Source: Myxococcales bacterium
GTDB taxonomy: Bacteria > Myxococcota_A > UBA796 > GCA-2862545
NCBI GenBank assembly: GCA_019634415.1
Contig: JAHQVJ010000031.1
Coordinates: 25,446 to 89,445 of the forward strand
Reading direction: 5' to 3'
Length of the DNA stretch: 64,000 nt
A program made the position numbers and the translations under genes. Numbering within the stretch: the first letter of the stretch is position 1; the number at the start of each line of letters is the position of its first letter. Positions 16,251-25,620 of this stretch are shown here, in pieces. The notes beneath the pieces are model-generated. The model ran no database searches, was not told where the DNA came from, and saw only the letters and a program-made list of their open reading frames with translations.

Positions 16251-17717
16251 GTGCTGCAGCCAGGCCAGGTCGTCGCCGGTCACACCATCGGCGAACAATT
16301 GGGAGAGGGACCGCTGACGGCCACGTGGCTCGTGGAGGGTGCAGGAGGCACCATCACCGGGGTGCTGCGTCTGCTGTTGGTGCGTCTGCCCGACTTCCGG
16401 GCGCGCTTCCAGGGAGCCGCCGAGGTGTTGATGGGACTGCGCCACCCGAACCTGGTGCGCCTGCGCGACTTCGTCGAGGTGGACGGCCTGGTGGGGGTGG
16501 TGTCGGAGTACGTGGAGGGCGGAAACCTCGGCGCGTGGTCCAAGCGAGGCGCTCGGTCCGCCGAGCGCATGGTGCCCGTCTTCTACCAGATGGCTCAGGG
16601 AGTGGGCGCAGCCCACGACGCCGGGCTGCTCCACCGCAACCTCAAGCCCACCAAGGTCCTGGTCACACGGGCGGGTGTGCCGAAGGTGGCGGGGTTCGCG
16701 CTGGGCAAGGCCTCCGCACAGGACCTGCACACCAACACCGAGGTCGGCACGACCTTCGGAACGCCCCAGTACATGCCCCCCGAGCAGTTTCGCGGGGTGG
16801 CTGGAGTGGACGTGCGGGCCGATCTGTTCGCCATGGGCTGCGTGCTCTACGAGATGCTCACGGGGAAGCGCGCCTTTGGTGGCGACGACCTGTTGCAGAC
16901 CTACAAAGCCGTGCACACCAGCAGCTACGATCCCCTCCCAGCGGGGGTGCCCGCCGGACTGGTGGGCATCGTGGCAGATCTGCTGGATCCGGATCCCGAT
17001 CAGCGGCCGTCCTCGGTGGCCGACTTGCTCGCTCGCATGCACGAAGATCCCGAGATCCACGAGCTGGTGGCCTCGATTCCGGAGCCCGTCCCCGAGCCGG
17101 AGTGGTCGGCGTACTCCGACACGCCGTCGGCGGGATCCTCGGTGCCCCCGTTGCCTCCCGCGCTGGCCGCAGCGACGTCGTTGCCACCGACGATCGACGA
17201 TCTTCACCCGGTGGATCCTCGTTCGGCACCTCTGATCTCGGAGACGCCCCCGCCGATGGCGCCCCCGCCCGAGGCGCTGCCTCAGGGGGCCTCGGAGGTG
17301 CCTTCGCCCGCCACGCCGCCGCCGCGGGTGGCGCCTCCGCCTCCGCCCCCCGTGCCACCAGAGCTGGAGGCCGGACCTCACGAGCTGGGGACAGGTACCC
17401 CAGTGGAGCCGAGGCGCCATGCGGGCGCTCCGTCGCTTCCCCCACCGCCGGGCCTGGCCGAGGCGATGCCGCGCCATCACGCGCCCACGCCTTCGGAGGG
17501 AGCCGGAGCGGCCTACAGCCAGCCGCTCTACCAAGATGCCCCGGCGTCGGGGGGCCGTCGTGTGGGCTCGGTGGTGGTGCCACCTCCGGCGCTGCCCCGA
17601 ACACCTCAGGCGGCGGGCATGCCACCCATGTGGCAGCTCGTGGTCATCGCTGCCTCCCTCGCCGTGATGCTGCTCGCCGGTGTGGCCGTGGTGCTGGCGC
17701 TGCTGCTCACACCGTAG
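16251..17717 (+). CDS. Ser/Thr protein kinase-like membrane protein, predicted pseudokinase
   Basis: The protein has 488 residues. Residues 8-275 have the protein-kinase fold (glycine-loop LGEGPLTATW, APE-like MPPEQF, DLFAMGCVLYEMLTG), as in bacterial Hanks-type kinases. The ATP/metal residues are lost: the VAIK Lys is R40, HRD is HRN (N130), the catalytic-loop Asn is K135 (HRNLKPTKVL), and DFG is GFA (G148). A Pro-rich linker of about 170 residues leads to one C-terminal transmembrane helix (about 465-485). It probably acts as a scaffold or regulator in the cytoplasm, tethered to the membrane. The start is GTG 16251. The 63-base gap to the divergent AKR gene holds an ACTACCC/GGGTAGT inverted repeat. 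Confidence 0.85.
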   Translation: MLQPGQVVAGHTIGEQLGEGPLTATWLVEGAGGTITGVLRLLLVRLPDFRARFQGAAEVLMGLRHPNLVRLRDFVEVDGLVGVVSEYVEGGNLGAWSKRGARSAERMVPVFYQMAQGVGAAHDAGLLHRNLKPTKVLVTRAGVPKVAGFALGKASAQDLHTNTEVGTTFGTPQYMPPEQFRGVAGVDVRADLFAMGCVLYEMLTGKRAFGGDDLLQTYKAVHTSSYDPLPAGVPAGLVGIVADLLDPDPDQRPSSVADLLARMHEDPEIHELVASIPEPVPEPEWSAYSDTPSAGSSVPPLPPALAAATSLPPTIDDLHPVDPRSAPLISETPPPMAPPPEALPQGASEVPSPATPPPRVAPPPPPPVPPELEAGPHELGTGTPVEPRRHAGAPSLPPPPGLAEAMPRHHAPTPSEGAGAAYSQPLYQDAPASGGRRVGSVVVPPPALPRTPQAAGMPPMWQLVVIAASLAVMLLAGVAVVLALLLTP

Positions 17718-17733
17718 GCACGCACGCCTCCGA

Positions 17734-18195
17734 TCAGCCGTCGTCGGGCTCGTCGGAGGCCTCGTCGATGAGGCGATCGAGCTGATCCCGCGTCATCGTC
17801 CAGTCCACGGGATGGCGCTCGCCGTCGGAGTCGACCCGGGTGCGTCGGATGTCGGTGCCGTCGGGTGCCACGTCGACCTCGAAGTACTCCTGTCGTCGGT
17901 CGGGTGGACTTCGCAGGCGGGCGCCTCCGAGCTCCGGCGCCACCTCCACGGGCTGGACCCGATCGGGCAGGGCGCGCAGGCGCTCCGGCAGCGCCGCTGC
18001 CTCCCGCTTCACGTCGACCTCCTTCTCGCGCCGCACCCGCACGCCACGGATTCGCACGCCCAGCCGATCCACGTCCACCACGTCGACCTCGGCCTGGCCG
18101 CTGCCCGTGTCCACCTCCACCGTGCCCGTCGGGCCCTCGAGCTCGTCGAGGGCCTCGTCGAGGGGTGTGTCTGCGCCTCCGCCATTCCGGCTCAT
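17734..18195 (-). CDS. Charged protein of unknown function, coupled to spoVR-type gene
   Basis: This 153-residue, strongly charged protein has no signal peptide or membrane segment. Its ATG overlaps the stop of the SpoVR-like gene in an ATGA arrangement (18192-18195), which implies translational coupling. The sequence alternates acidic and arginine-rich stretches (DVVDVDRLGVRIRGVRVRR) and ends in a short helix rich in Asp (LDRLIDEASDEPDDG). I recognise no family. As the third gene of the DUF444-SpoVR operon it may modulate that stress-related pair, but this rests only on position. Confidence 0.65.
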   Translation of the reverse strand: MSRNGGGADTPLDEALDELEGPTGTVEVDTGSGQAEVDVVDVDRLGVRIRGVRVRREKEVDVKREAAALPERLRALPDRVQPVEVAPELGGARLRSPPDRRQEYFEVDVAPDGTDIRRTRVDSDGERHPVDWTMTRDQLDRLIDEASDEPDDG

Positions 18196-19745
18196 GAGAC
18201 CTGCGCCTCCTTCTCTTGCTGAGTCGCCTTGCGCTTGGTGCGCTTGAGCTCGGATCCGTCGTGAGACAACCGGATCCCCTTGCCATCGACGGTGGTGTCG
18301 AGGTGGACGGGCCGCCCCCAGAGCGCCTGCAGGTTCGCCAGGGTCACGGCGGCCCAGTCCAGCTGGATGTCGAGCCCCTCGTGCTGGTGCCACAGCCGCA
18401 GCTCGCCTCGGTTGGCATGGTTGCCGTCGATCACGTAGACCCGTGGGGTGCCGCGGCTGGCGAGCATCTGGAGCAGCTGCCGCTTCACGTCCTCGAACTC
18501 GCGGCTGTCGATCACCCACTCGCGCGCCTTGGCGTCGTACTTCGTGGTGAAGAAGCCCATCTCCCGGCAGAAGTCGGCCGTGAGGAAGGTGTCGAGGAAG
18601 GTGATGTCGTTGTGAGTGCGGCGCACCTCGTAGATCTTCTCGCGCCCCAGCCCCGCACCCGTGTCCCACGCCTTCTGCTCCCGCGGATCGGTGCACTCGA
18701 GCCAGTCCTTGCCGAACCGGCCCTTGTTCCAGCGGTCCTCGATGTGGCGAAACAGCTCTACGCCCATCTTGTAGGGGTTGAGCCTGCCTGGCTGCTGGTA
18801 CACCGTGCCCGAGTGATGGTCGGCGTAGTCGATCACCTCGTCGTCCGACAGGATGTCGCGCGTCATCATGTGGGTGTGCCAGTACGTGGCCCACCCCTCG
18901 TTCATGATCTTGGTCTGGCCCTGGGGCGCGAAGTAGTAGGCCTCGTCGCGGATGATGCCCATGATCTCCTGCTTCCAGCGCGGCATCTGGGCGTGCTGCA
19001 GCAGGAACCCCAGCACGTCTCGGACGGGCTCCTCCGGGAACGAGCGCATTCGGTCCAGCTCCTCGGCCTTCTTCTTGCGCTGGGCGGCCAGGAACTCCGG
19101 CGGGTTGATGTGGGGATCCATGTAGGACTTGGCGGGGAGCCGACCGATGCTGCCGTCGGACTCCGCCCGCTCGATGTCTTCCTCGGTGTGGACTCGAGCC
19201 CGCTTGATGTGCGGTAGGAAGGGATCGATCAGGTTGTCGATGGACAGCACTTGATCGATGAAGTGCTCCACCTGGCTCTGGCCCTGCCGGTCGGCGATGC
19301 GCCGGATCTTCGACGCATGGTTCGCCATCTGGTCGAGCATGCGCCGGTTGGTGTGACCGAACCAAAGGTTGTTCTTGAAGAAGTCGACGTGGCCGTAGAC
19401 GTGGGCCATCACGAGCTTCTGGTCCACCAGCAGGTTGTTGTCGAGGAGGTAGGCGTAGGACGGATCGGTGTTGATCACCATCTCGTAGATCTTCGACAAG
19501 CCGTACTCGTACGACTTCTGCATCTCGAGGTACTCCATGCCGAATCGCCAGTGGGGGTACCGCGTGGGGAACCCGCCATAGGCGGCCAGCATGTTCATCT
19601 CCTCGTAGGTGACCATCTCGAAGATCGTGTCGAAGAAGTCCAGCCCGTGCCCCGCGGCGAGCTCCTGGATCATGTCGCGCGCGTCTACGAGCTCGGGCGC
19701 GAGCTTGCGCCCCTCACGCAGCATTCGGGAACTGGTTCGACCCAT
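18192..19745 (-). CDS. SpoVR-family protein
   Basis: The 517-residue protein matches SpoVR proteins in length and in the landmarks HGLDFFDTIFEMV, EEMNMLAAYGGFPTRYPHW, NNLLVDQKLVMAHVYGHVDFF and RQLLQML. In sporulating Bacillus SpoVR affects cortex formation. In proteobacteria it is usually encoded with DUF444 (YeaH) and the PrkA kinase in a starvation and stress cluster. Here DUF444 lies upstream on the same strand (193-base gap) and the acidic protein overlaps its stop. No prkA is present on either side. The biochemical activity of the family is not established. ATG 19743-19745 is used as the start. The 19746-19938 gap shows no other feature. Confidence 0.9.
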   Translation of the reverse strand: MGRTSSRMLREGRKLAPELVDARDMIQELAAGHGLDFFDTIFEMVTYEEMNMLAAYGGFPTRYPHWRFGMEYLEMQKSYEYGLSKIYEMVINTDPSYAYLLDNNLLVDQKLVMAHVYGHVDFFKNNLWFGHTNRRMLDQMANHASKIRRIADRQGQSQVEHFIDQVLSIDNLIDPFLPHIKRARVHTEEDIERAESDGSIGRLPAKSYMDPHINPPEFLAAQRKKKAEELDRMRSFPEEPVRDVLGFLLQHAQMPRWKQEIMGIIRDEAYYFAPQGQTKIMNEGWATYWHTHMMTRDILSDDEVIDYADHHSGTVYQQPGRLNPYKMGVELFRHIEDRWNKGRFGKDWLECTDPREQKAWDTGAGLGREKIYEVRRTHNDITFLDTFLTADFCREMGFFTTKYDAKAREWVIDSREFEDVKRQLLQMLASRGTPRVYVIDGNHANRGELRLWHQHEGLDIQLDWAAVTLANLQALWGRPVHLDTTVDGKGIRLSHDGSELKRTKRKATQQEKEAQVS

Positions 19746-19938
19746 GCATCGACCTCCACTCGATCATCGACGGCTCGTAGACCCTTCTCTCCGTCAGGTG
19801 AGCCACAGCGCTTCCGCGAGGCGGTTCCGGAGAGACGGGCGCGGACAAGAACGGCGAAGAGTAGGTGGTCTGCTGTTTAGTATTGTGCCCCAGTTCGGAC
19901 GTTCGCGCCGGTCACGATCCGCCCTTGACGCCCGCGGG

Positions 19939-21021
19939 TCAGCGCCCGCGACCGAGCAGCTCCTTGATGGAGTCCATGATCGATTCGCGGTTGGGGATGC
20001 GCGACAAGCACACGGCCTCCTGTTCGTCGAAGGCCTCGGCGAGGTCCTTGATGAACTGTCCGGAGCCGTACTGGCTGTCGACCTGGGCGTAGCTGAACTG
20101 GTTCGCCACGGGGATGATGCGTTGCTCGAGCAGCTCGATGCAGGTCCGCGTGTCGGACTGTGACCAGTTGTCTCCGTCGGAGAAGTGGAAGGGGTAGATG
20201 TTCCACTCGGAAGGGGAGTACTCGCGCTCGAGGATCTCGAGGCACAGCTTGTAGGCGCTGCTGATCAGCGTGCCGCCGGACTCTCGCGTGCGGAAGAACG
20301 TGTCGCGATCCACCTCGCGGGCCGTGGCGTCGTGGATGATGAAGCGCGTGTCGACGTCGTCGTAGTTGTGGCGCAACCAGGTGTCGATCCAGAAGGCCTC
20401 GCTGCGCACGATCTCCTTCTGCTCACGGCCCATGGAGCCAGACACGTCCATCATGTAGACGACGACGGCGGCCGAGCGAGGCTCCTTGTCCATCTCGTAG
20501 GTGCGGTAGCGCTTGTCGTCCTTGATGGGAACGACGATGGGCTTGCGGGGATCGTAGGTCCCGCTGGCGATGGAGCGCTTCAGCGCCTGCTTGAAGGTGC
20601 GCTTGTTGTGGCGCAGCGACTCGGGGCCGACGACGGAGATTCCGGTGTAGCGAGCCTTGTCGGCAGCAGCCTCTCGCTGTCCACGAGGCTCGATCCGAGG
20701 CAGCTCCAGCTCCTCGCCGAGGATCTCGGCCAGCTCGTCCACGCTGATCTCGACCTCGAGCATGTGATCGCCTGGCGCGTCGCCCGCTCGCGGGCCTTGG
20801 CCGGAGCCGTCTCCGGAGTCGCCTTCGCCCTGGCCCACACCCTGGTTGTTGTCGCCGTAGCGAAGACGGGGGATCCCGATCTGAGGCAGGGGGATGCTCA
20901 CCATCTCCTTGCCCTTGCGCCCGACGAGCTCACCGCTCGACATGTACCGGCGCAGGTCCTTGCGCACACGGCCCTTCACGATGTCGCGGAAGCGACCTAG
21001 ATCGCGATCGATACTCAGCAT
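19939..21021 (-). CDS. DUF444/YeaH-family VWA-like protein
   Basis: The protein has 360 residues. ATG 21021 is favoured because GGAGG lies nine bases upstream, while a GTG nine codons earlier lacks a site. The features fit the UPF0229 family: an N-terminal basic region ([26 protein letters not shown]), a Gly/Asp linker, and a von Willebrand-like domain with the metal-site motif [10 protein letters not shown] followed by a conserved segment ending in [11 protein letters not shown] and FHFSDGDNW. In enteric bacteria this gene is co-expressed with prkA under nutrient stress. Here it heads an operon with spoVR and a third gene, and prkA is missing. Confidence 0.9.
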   Translation of the reverse strand: MLSIDRDLGRFRDIVKGRVRKDLRRYMSSGELVGRKGKEMVSIPLPQIGIPRLRYGDNNQGVGQGEGDSGDGSGQGPRAGDAPGDHMLEVEISVDELAEILGEELELPRIEPRGQREAAADKARYTGISVVGPESLRHNKRTFKQALKRSIASGTYDPRKPIVVPIKDDKRYRTYEMDKEPRSAAVVVYMMDVSGSMGREQKEIVRSEAFWIDTWLRHNYDDVDTRFIIHDATAREVDRDTFFRTRESGGTLISSAYKLCLEILEREYSPSEWNIYPFHFSDGDNWSQSDTRTCIELLEQRIIPVANQFSYAQVDSQYGSGQFIKDLAEAFDEQEAVCLSRIPNRESIMDSIKELLGRGR

Positions 21022-21175
21022 GCGGTGCGCCTCCTTCCTCAGTGTCACCCGCCTACCGCCCGGCGGCTCGGATTAAACGAGGCCCGGCGGTGACGTTTCG
21101 TGACAACCGGACCCTCAGAGAGGTCGGTCCGGTCCGGTGATCGACCCGTACAATGCGCGCGGAATCGGGAGTCCG

Positions 21176-24100
21176 ATGCGTGCCGTGTTCGTATTCAGTG
21201 TCGTCCTCGGGGGTTGCCTGCGGGGAGGTCCCACCGAGGACGACCCCACCCTCTCCACCGGCACACCACGGGCCCCGGTGCTGCAGGTGGAGCCGCTGCA
21301 GGCGCGCGTGCCTCCAGGCGCCCAGATCACCCCTGTGGACCTGGGCTCCCAGGAGATCACCTGCCGTCTCGTGACGAACGCGTCGGGGGCAGAGCTGGCA
21401 GGCTGCACCTGGACCGCCGGTCCCACCGATGGCGTCGACGAGGTGGAGGTCACGTCAGTGGGATCGGAGCCCGTCGTCGCTCGCTACTCGGTGTCGTCGG
21501 ATGCGGTCTTCGGGGTGGTGGGGGAGCGGATCTTCCTGCCCCTGGGCCACGCCTTCGTGCCCGAGTTCACGGCGGGGACCCAGCTGGTGGATGCCGAGGT
21601 GGCCGGGTCGGGCCTGCGCATCGACGAGGCCGGCTGGTTGGGGGAGGCCGAGGGCGCCTACGTGGTGAGCATCCGGGATCGCTACGTGGCGTCGCTGTCC
21701 ACGCAGGTCTTGGTGGACGTCGCGGCGCCACGCGCCCACACGCCCCGGCGAGATGGAGAGGACACGCTCTGGGGCGACGTGATCGGCGCAGACGTGGACG
21801 GCGATGGCTACGCGGACGCGGTGGTGGCCTCGCCCGAGGTGGCGCTGGGCGCCCACTACTCGGGTGCCGTGCACATCTACCCAGGCGGTCGCGATGGCCT
21901 GGGCCCACCGATCCACAGCTACACCACGGATCAGCAGGGTGCCTGGCTGGGGCGCGACATCGCGCTGGGGGATGTGGACGACGACGGGAACCTCGATCTC
22001 GCCATCGGCATCAGCAGCTGGGACGAGGGAGACCGGGACCGGGGCCAGGTGGAGATCTATCGGGGGGTGTCGGGCGGGTTCTTCGAGCTGGAGCCCTGGT
22101 TCCAGGCGACGGGGGAGCTCGCCTTCGACCAGCTCGGCTCCTCGGTGGAGCTGTGTGACGTCGACGGTGATGGGCACGACGACCTCGTCGTCGGAGCCGT
22201 TGGAGTAGAGGATCGCACCGTGGACCCCATCGCCTTCGGGGAGGGGGCGGTGTTCGTCTTCGAGGGAAGCGACAGCGGGATGTCGACCGCGCCGCGCTGG
22301 GTCGTGTACTCCGGGCAGGGGGGCGGGCAGATGGGTCGCGCCCTGGCGTCGGGAGACGTCGATGCGGACGATCGGTGCGACGTCACCGTCTCCTCGGTCG
22401 CCGTGGCCCTCGACGGTGACGGGACCGACGGTGCGGTCTGGCTGGTGCGAGGCGCCACCTTCGTCGCTGGTGGGCGTGGGGTGGTGGAGCCCGATCGAGT
22501 GTACGTGCCCTCGGGGCCCGACCCGAACGTGCAGATGGGTCGCGCATTGGCCATGGGCGACGTGGATGGCGACGATCTCGACGACGTGGTGGCGGGCGCG
22601 TGGCGGTGGGACGACTCGGGCGTCTCCAACGGCGCGGTGTTCGTGTTCGTCGAGGCGGACCACGTCGACGTGCCCTTCGGCGGCTCCGTCTCCTCCGAAG
22701 CGGCCTTCGCCACCATTCGAGGGAACGAGCCCTACGACTACCTCGGTGTGGGCGTGTCCGTGGCGGACGGAGCGGTGTGGGTGGGGGCGGGCGGAGGCGA
22801 GGCGACCCAGTTCTCGGCTGACGACGTCGGCGCGGTCGGCCGCTTCGAGGGACAGGAGCTGCAGCGAGACATGGTGCTGGCGGATGCCTCGCAGCTGTGG
22901 TGGAACCAGGAGTCGGGGAGCTTCTTCGGCACCGTGGTGGGGGTGGTGGGCGACACGAACGGCAGTGGCACTTCCGAGATCGTGACCCTGGCCGGGCGCG
23001 ACGATCGGTGGGGCGCCAACGCAGGCGCTGCGTACGTGTTGCACGCCAGTGGCGACGTCGAGCCGCTGGAGTGGCCGGGGGAGGCTGCGGGGAGCCACTT
23101 CGGAGACACCGGCTCCGTGGCGTTCGTCGCTCCCGTCGCAAAGGGCTCGCCAGATCTGGTGGTGGGTGCCTGGGGGGCCGCTGGAGAGGCGCGCCACAAC
23201 GTGGGTGCCGCGTTCCGCTTCTCGGCAAGCGAGGGCCTGGCGGGTGTGGACACGGTCTACACCGATCGGCCCACGCAGGGCTCCAGCGACCGGTTCGGCC
23301 ATGGCGTCAGCGCTGCGGGAGACTTCGACGGAGATGGTGTCGAGGACTTGGTCGTCGTGGCATTCGACGGGGACCGGCCCGGCGTCTTCGGGGTTCCCTT
23401 CACCAATCCGGCCGAGTGTCCGGGGTCGACGAGCAACTCGGGGAGTGCCCTGGTGTTCTCGGGAAGCTCCATCGAGCCCTCCTTCGCGTTCTATGGCGCT
23501 CAGGTGGCCGATCGCTTCGAGGTGGTCGCGGGTGGCTTCGATCACGACGGGGATGGCTACGACGACGTGGTGGTGGGATCCACGCTGGCGGGGGAGGGCG
23601 GCGGCATCACGCTGGTGCGAGGACGCCCCAAGGGGGATGGCATCGAGGTGATCTGCGAGCCTTCACGCTGGTACGGGGTGGGCGCCGCTCGCCGCTTCGG
23701 TTCGTCGGTGGCCGGGCTGGGCGATCTGGACCGTGATGGGTGTGACGAGCTCGGCGTCGGCACGGAGGTCGACGATCTGGGCTTCGTCAACGCTGGTTCT
23801 CTGCGCGTCTTGTGGGGCTACGGCGCGGCGTGCCGCTCCACGATGCCTCAGGTCACGACCTTGGTCGCGGCCGGTGAGGAGCAGAGGATGGGCACGGCGC
23901 TGGCCGGCGGACACGACGTGGACGACGACGGGGTGCCCGACCTCATCGTGGGAGGCGAGACTGCGCAACGTGATGGCGAGGTGGTCGGTGCGTTCTGGCT
24001 GCTGAGCGGCAAGTGGGTGGCCTCTCGGTCTCGTCAGCCGGCGTCGACCTTTCCCGCGCACACACAGACGGAGTGGCACATCGTGCCTGCGGACAGCGTG

Positions 24101-24439
24101 GTGCACGGCTCGCAGCCCAGCGGAGGGCTGGGAACTTCCTTGGCCTTCCTGCCCGACTGGGAGAACCCCGGCCGCGCCTTGCTCGCGGTGGGGCAACCCG
24201 CCGCCGACGTGGGCGGCGTACAGCGCGCAGGAGCGGTGTGGCTGTGGCGGTGGACGGACATCGTCGAGCCGGTCGGACTGGTGGTTGGAGAGACGACGAC
24301 GCCGGGCAGCCGATTCGGCGCTGCTCTGGCCACACATCCCTCGAGCTCGCTGCTGGCGGTCGGAGCGCCGCTGTCGGATGCAGCTGGGCTCGACTCGGGT
24401 GCCGTCTACCCGTTCGAGATCCTACGGTCCGACCCATAG
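21176..24439 (+). CDS. Large FG-GAP/VCBS-repeat lipoprotein
   Basis: The protein has 1087 residues. ATG 21176 begins a lipoprotein signal (MRAVFVFSVVLGGC); an earlier in-frame start would add a non-signal stretch. After about 190 residues the protein is a long series of FG-GAP blades, each with a calcium loop (DVDGDGYADAVV, DVDDDGNLDLAI, DVDGDGHDDLVV, DFDGDGVEDLVV, DHDGDGYDDVVV) and a following G(R)F-GxSV turn, expected to form one or two beta-propellers. Such proteins are common outer-surface adhesins or scaffolds in Myxococcota. The gene is divergent from the DUF444 operon and overlaps the convergent cytochrome by 18 bases. Confidence 0.85.
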   Translation: MRAVFVFSVVLGGCLRGGPTEDDPTLSTGTPRAPVLQVEPLQARVPPGAQITPVDLGSQEITCRLVTNASGAELAGCTWTAGPTDGVDEVEVTSVGSEPVVARYSVSSDAVFGVVGERIFLPLGHAFVPEFTAGTQLVDAEVAGSGLRIDEAGWLGEAEGAYVVSIRDRYVASLSTQVLVDVAAPRAHTPRRDGEDTLWGDVIGADVDGDGYADAVVASPEVALGAHYSGAVHIYPGGRDGLGPPIHSYTTDQQGAWLGRDIALGDVDDDGNLDLAIGISSWDEGDRDRGQVEIYRGVSGGFFELEPWFQATGELAFDQLGSSVELCDVDGDGHDDLVVGAVGVEDRTVDPIAFGEGAVFVFEGSDSGMSTAPRWVVYSGQGGGQMGRALASGDVDADDRCDVTVSSVAVALDGDGTDGAVWLVRGATFVAGGRGVVEPDRVYVPSGPDPNVQMGRALAMGDVDGDDLDDVVAGAWRWDDSGVSNGAVFVFVEADHVDVPFGGSVSSEAAFATIRGNEPYDYLGVGVSVADGAVWVGAGGGEATQFSADDVGAVGRFEGQELQRDMVLADASQLWWNQESGSFFGTVVGVVGDTNGSGTSEIVTLAGRDDRWGANAGAAYVLHASGDVEPLEWPGEAAGSHFGDTGSVAFVAPVAKGSPDLVVGAWGAAGEARHNVGAAFRFSASEGLAGVDTVYTDRPTQGSSDRFGHGVSAAGDFDGDGVEDLVVVAFDGDRPGVFGVPFTNPAECPGSTSNSGSALVFSGSSIEPSFAFYGAQVADRFEVVAGGFDHDGDGYDDVVVGSTLAGEGGGITLVRGRPKGDGIEVICEPSRWYGVGAARRFGSSVAGLGDLDRDGCDELGVGTEVDDLGFVNAGSLRVLWGYGAACRSTMPQVTTLVAAGEEQRMGTALAGGHDVDDDGVPDLIVGGETAQRDGEVVGAFWLLSGKWVASRSRQPASTFPAHTQTEWHIVPADSVVHGSQPSGGLGTSLAFLPDWENPGRALLAVGQPAADVGGVQRAGAVWLWRWTDIVEPVGLVVGETTTPGSRFGAALATHPSSSLLAVGAPLSDAAGLDSGAVYPFEILRSDP

Positions 24440-25288
24440 GAAGGTGAAGATCGCGTCGATCTCCTCGTCGGTCAGGCCCGCGTAGGTCTTCCAGGGCATG
24501 TACTCGTCGAGGGCTCGGCCGTCTCGGGAGCGCCCCTGACGAACGGCCACTGCCAGATCGCGCTGCGTCCACCCCTCCAGCGCTTTCGGGTGGATGGCGG
24601 GGGCGTCGGGGGCTCCCGGGGGAGCGGGGCGACCCTGCAGATCATCGCCGTGGCAGTCCAGACAGCCCGCGATGGTGGCGAGGTACCGACCATACGCCAC
24701 GGTGGGGCCGCGCTGCACGATCGGGGGTGGCTCGTCGTGCTCGATCTGGTGAGCGTCGATCTCGAGGGCGCCACTGGCCACCAGCAGCCGGAACATGGGC
24801 CCGACGTCGCTGTCGAGCATCTCGCGCTCTTGGCCGGGCAGCTTCTTCAGGTAGGCCACCACCGACATGAAGTCTTGATCGGTGAGGCTGGCGTAGCGGC
24901 GGGAGGGCATGTAGAGCAGCACGCGCCCGTCGGAGTCGACGCCATGGCGCAGCGCGCGGTCCCAGGCCTCGGTGTCCAGTGTGTCGCCGATGCCTCCGGG
25001 CCCCTTGGTGAGGTTGGGTGCGAAGAACCGGCCCAGCAGCCAGCTGTCGAGCACCTTGGCGCCACCCAGGTCGTCGCCATGACATCCACCACAGTCGAGC
25101 ACGTTGCGTACCAAGTGCTCGCCACGAGACACCGAGACGGTGTCGGAGATCACGGGCGCCCGCATCTCGATGGGTACGGGCCGCTCGAGCAACGCGGTGC
25201 TTCGGGCCCGGGCCCACAACACGAGGGAGATGCCAGGAAGGAGCAACCCCAGGAATCCCACCAGCATGACCGTACGCGCAGAGACCAT
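24422..25288 (-). CDS. Membrane-anchored dihaem cytochrome c
   Basis: The 288-residue protein has one N-terminal transmembrane anchor (about residues 6-26) and two cytochrome c domains. Each starts with CxxCH (CGGCH near residue 70, CLDCH near 205) and has a distal methionine (YMPSRRY, YMPWKTY). This is the layout of membrane-bound dihaem cytochromes such as those next to alcohol or aldehyde dehydrogenases, which pass electrons to the respiratory chain. No dehydrogenase is adjacent. The gene lies close to the propeller-cytochrome at 26728, with the DUF389 gene between them on the opposite strand. The start ATG at 25288 places the anchor at the N-terminus. Confidence 0.85.
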   Translation of the reverse strand: MVSARTVMLVGFLGLLLPGISLVLWARARSTALLERPVPIEMRAPVISDTVSVSRGEHLVRNVLDCGGCHGDDLGGAKVLDSWLLGRFFAPNLTKGPGGIGDTLDTEAWDRALRHGVDSDGRVLLYMPSRRYASLTDQDFMSVVAYLKKLPGQEREMLDSDVGPMFRLLVASGALEIDAHQIEHDEPPPIVQRGPTVAYGRYLATIAGCLDCHGDDLQGRPAPPGAPDAPAIHPKALEGWTQRDLAVAVRQGRSRDGRALDEYMPWKTYAGLTDEEIDAIFTFLWVGP

Positions 25289-25419
25289 GGGCCGCCTTCG
25301 AACAGTCCCTTGCTAGCACGATGGAGCCACGCCGCGAGGATTCGGTCACGAATCGTCCTCGTGGTGACGCTTCTGGGGGCTCTCGACACTCCTTGGGTGT
25401 GACGCACGTGGAGCGAGGC

Positions 25420-25578
25420 ATGATCAGTCGAACCGATCACCGCGACGGCACGGTGGAGTGGACGTACGATCCGCGGGTGACCCAAGATCGTCGAACCACC
25501 AAGGAGGAGCGGCGCTCCCGACGCGTGGCCCTGCGCGCCCAGGGCCCCCAGCGGCAGCTGCCCACCCCAAGGAAGTAG
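25420..25578 (+). CDS. Possible small basic protein
   Basis: The 52-codon frame, with ATG 25420 preceded by GAGCGAGG, encodes a very basic, Arg-rich peptide (DRRTTKEERRSRRVALRAQ). It occupies the otherwise gene-free 25289-25620 interval between the divergent cytochrome gene and the DUF389 gene. The composition resembles small ribosome- or nucleic-acid-associated proteins, but random frames in GC-rich DNA also give Arg-rich peptides. Nothing else supports it. The remaining bases of the interval should hold the two divergent promoters. Confidence 0.35.
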   Translation: MISRTDHRDGTVEWTYDPRVTQDRRTTKEERRSRRVALRAQGPQRQLPTPRK

Positions 25579-25620
25579 TCTCCCTGCGCGGAGGCCTCTC
25601 CCTCCGCTGGGGGAGAGCGG

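Noticed and set aside
21601..24401. Long open frames on the minus strand across the FG-GAP gene
   Set aside because: They lack ribosome sites and coherent motifs, while the plus frame has regular calcium loops.
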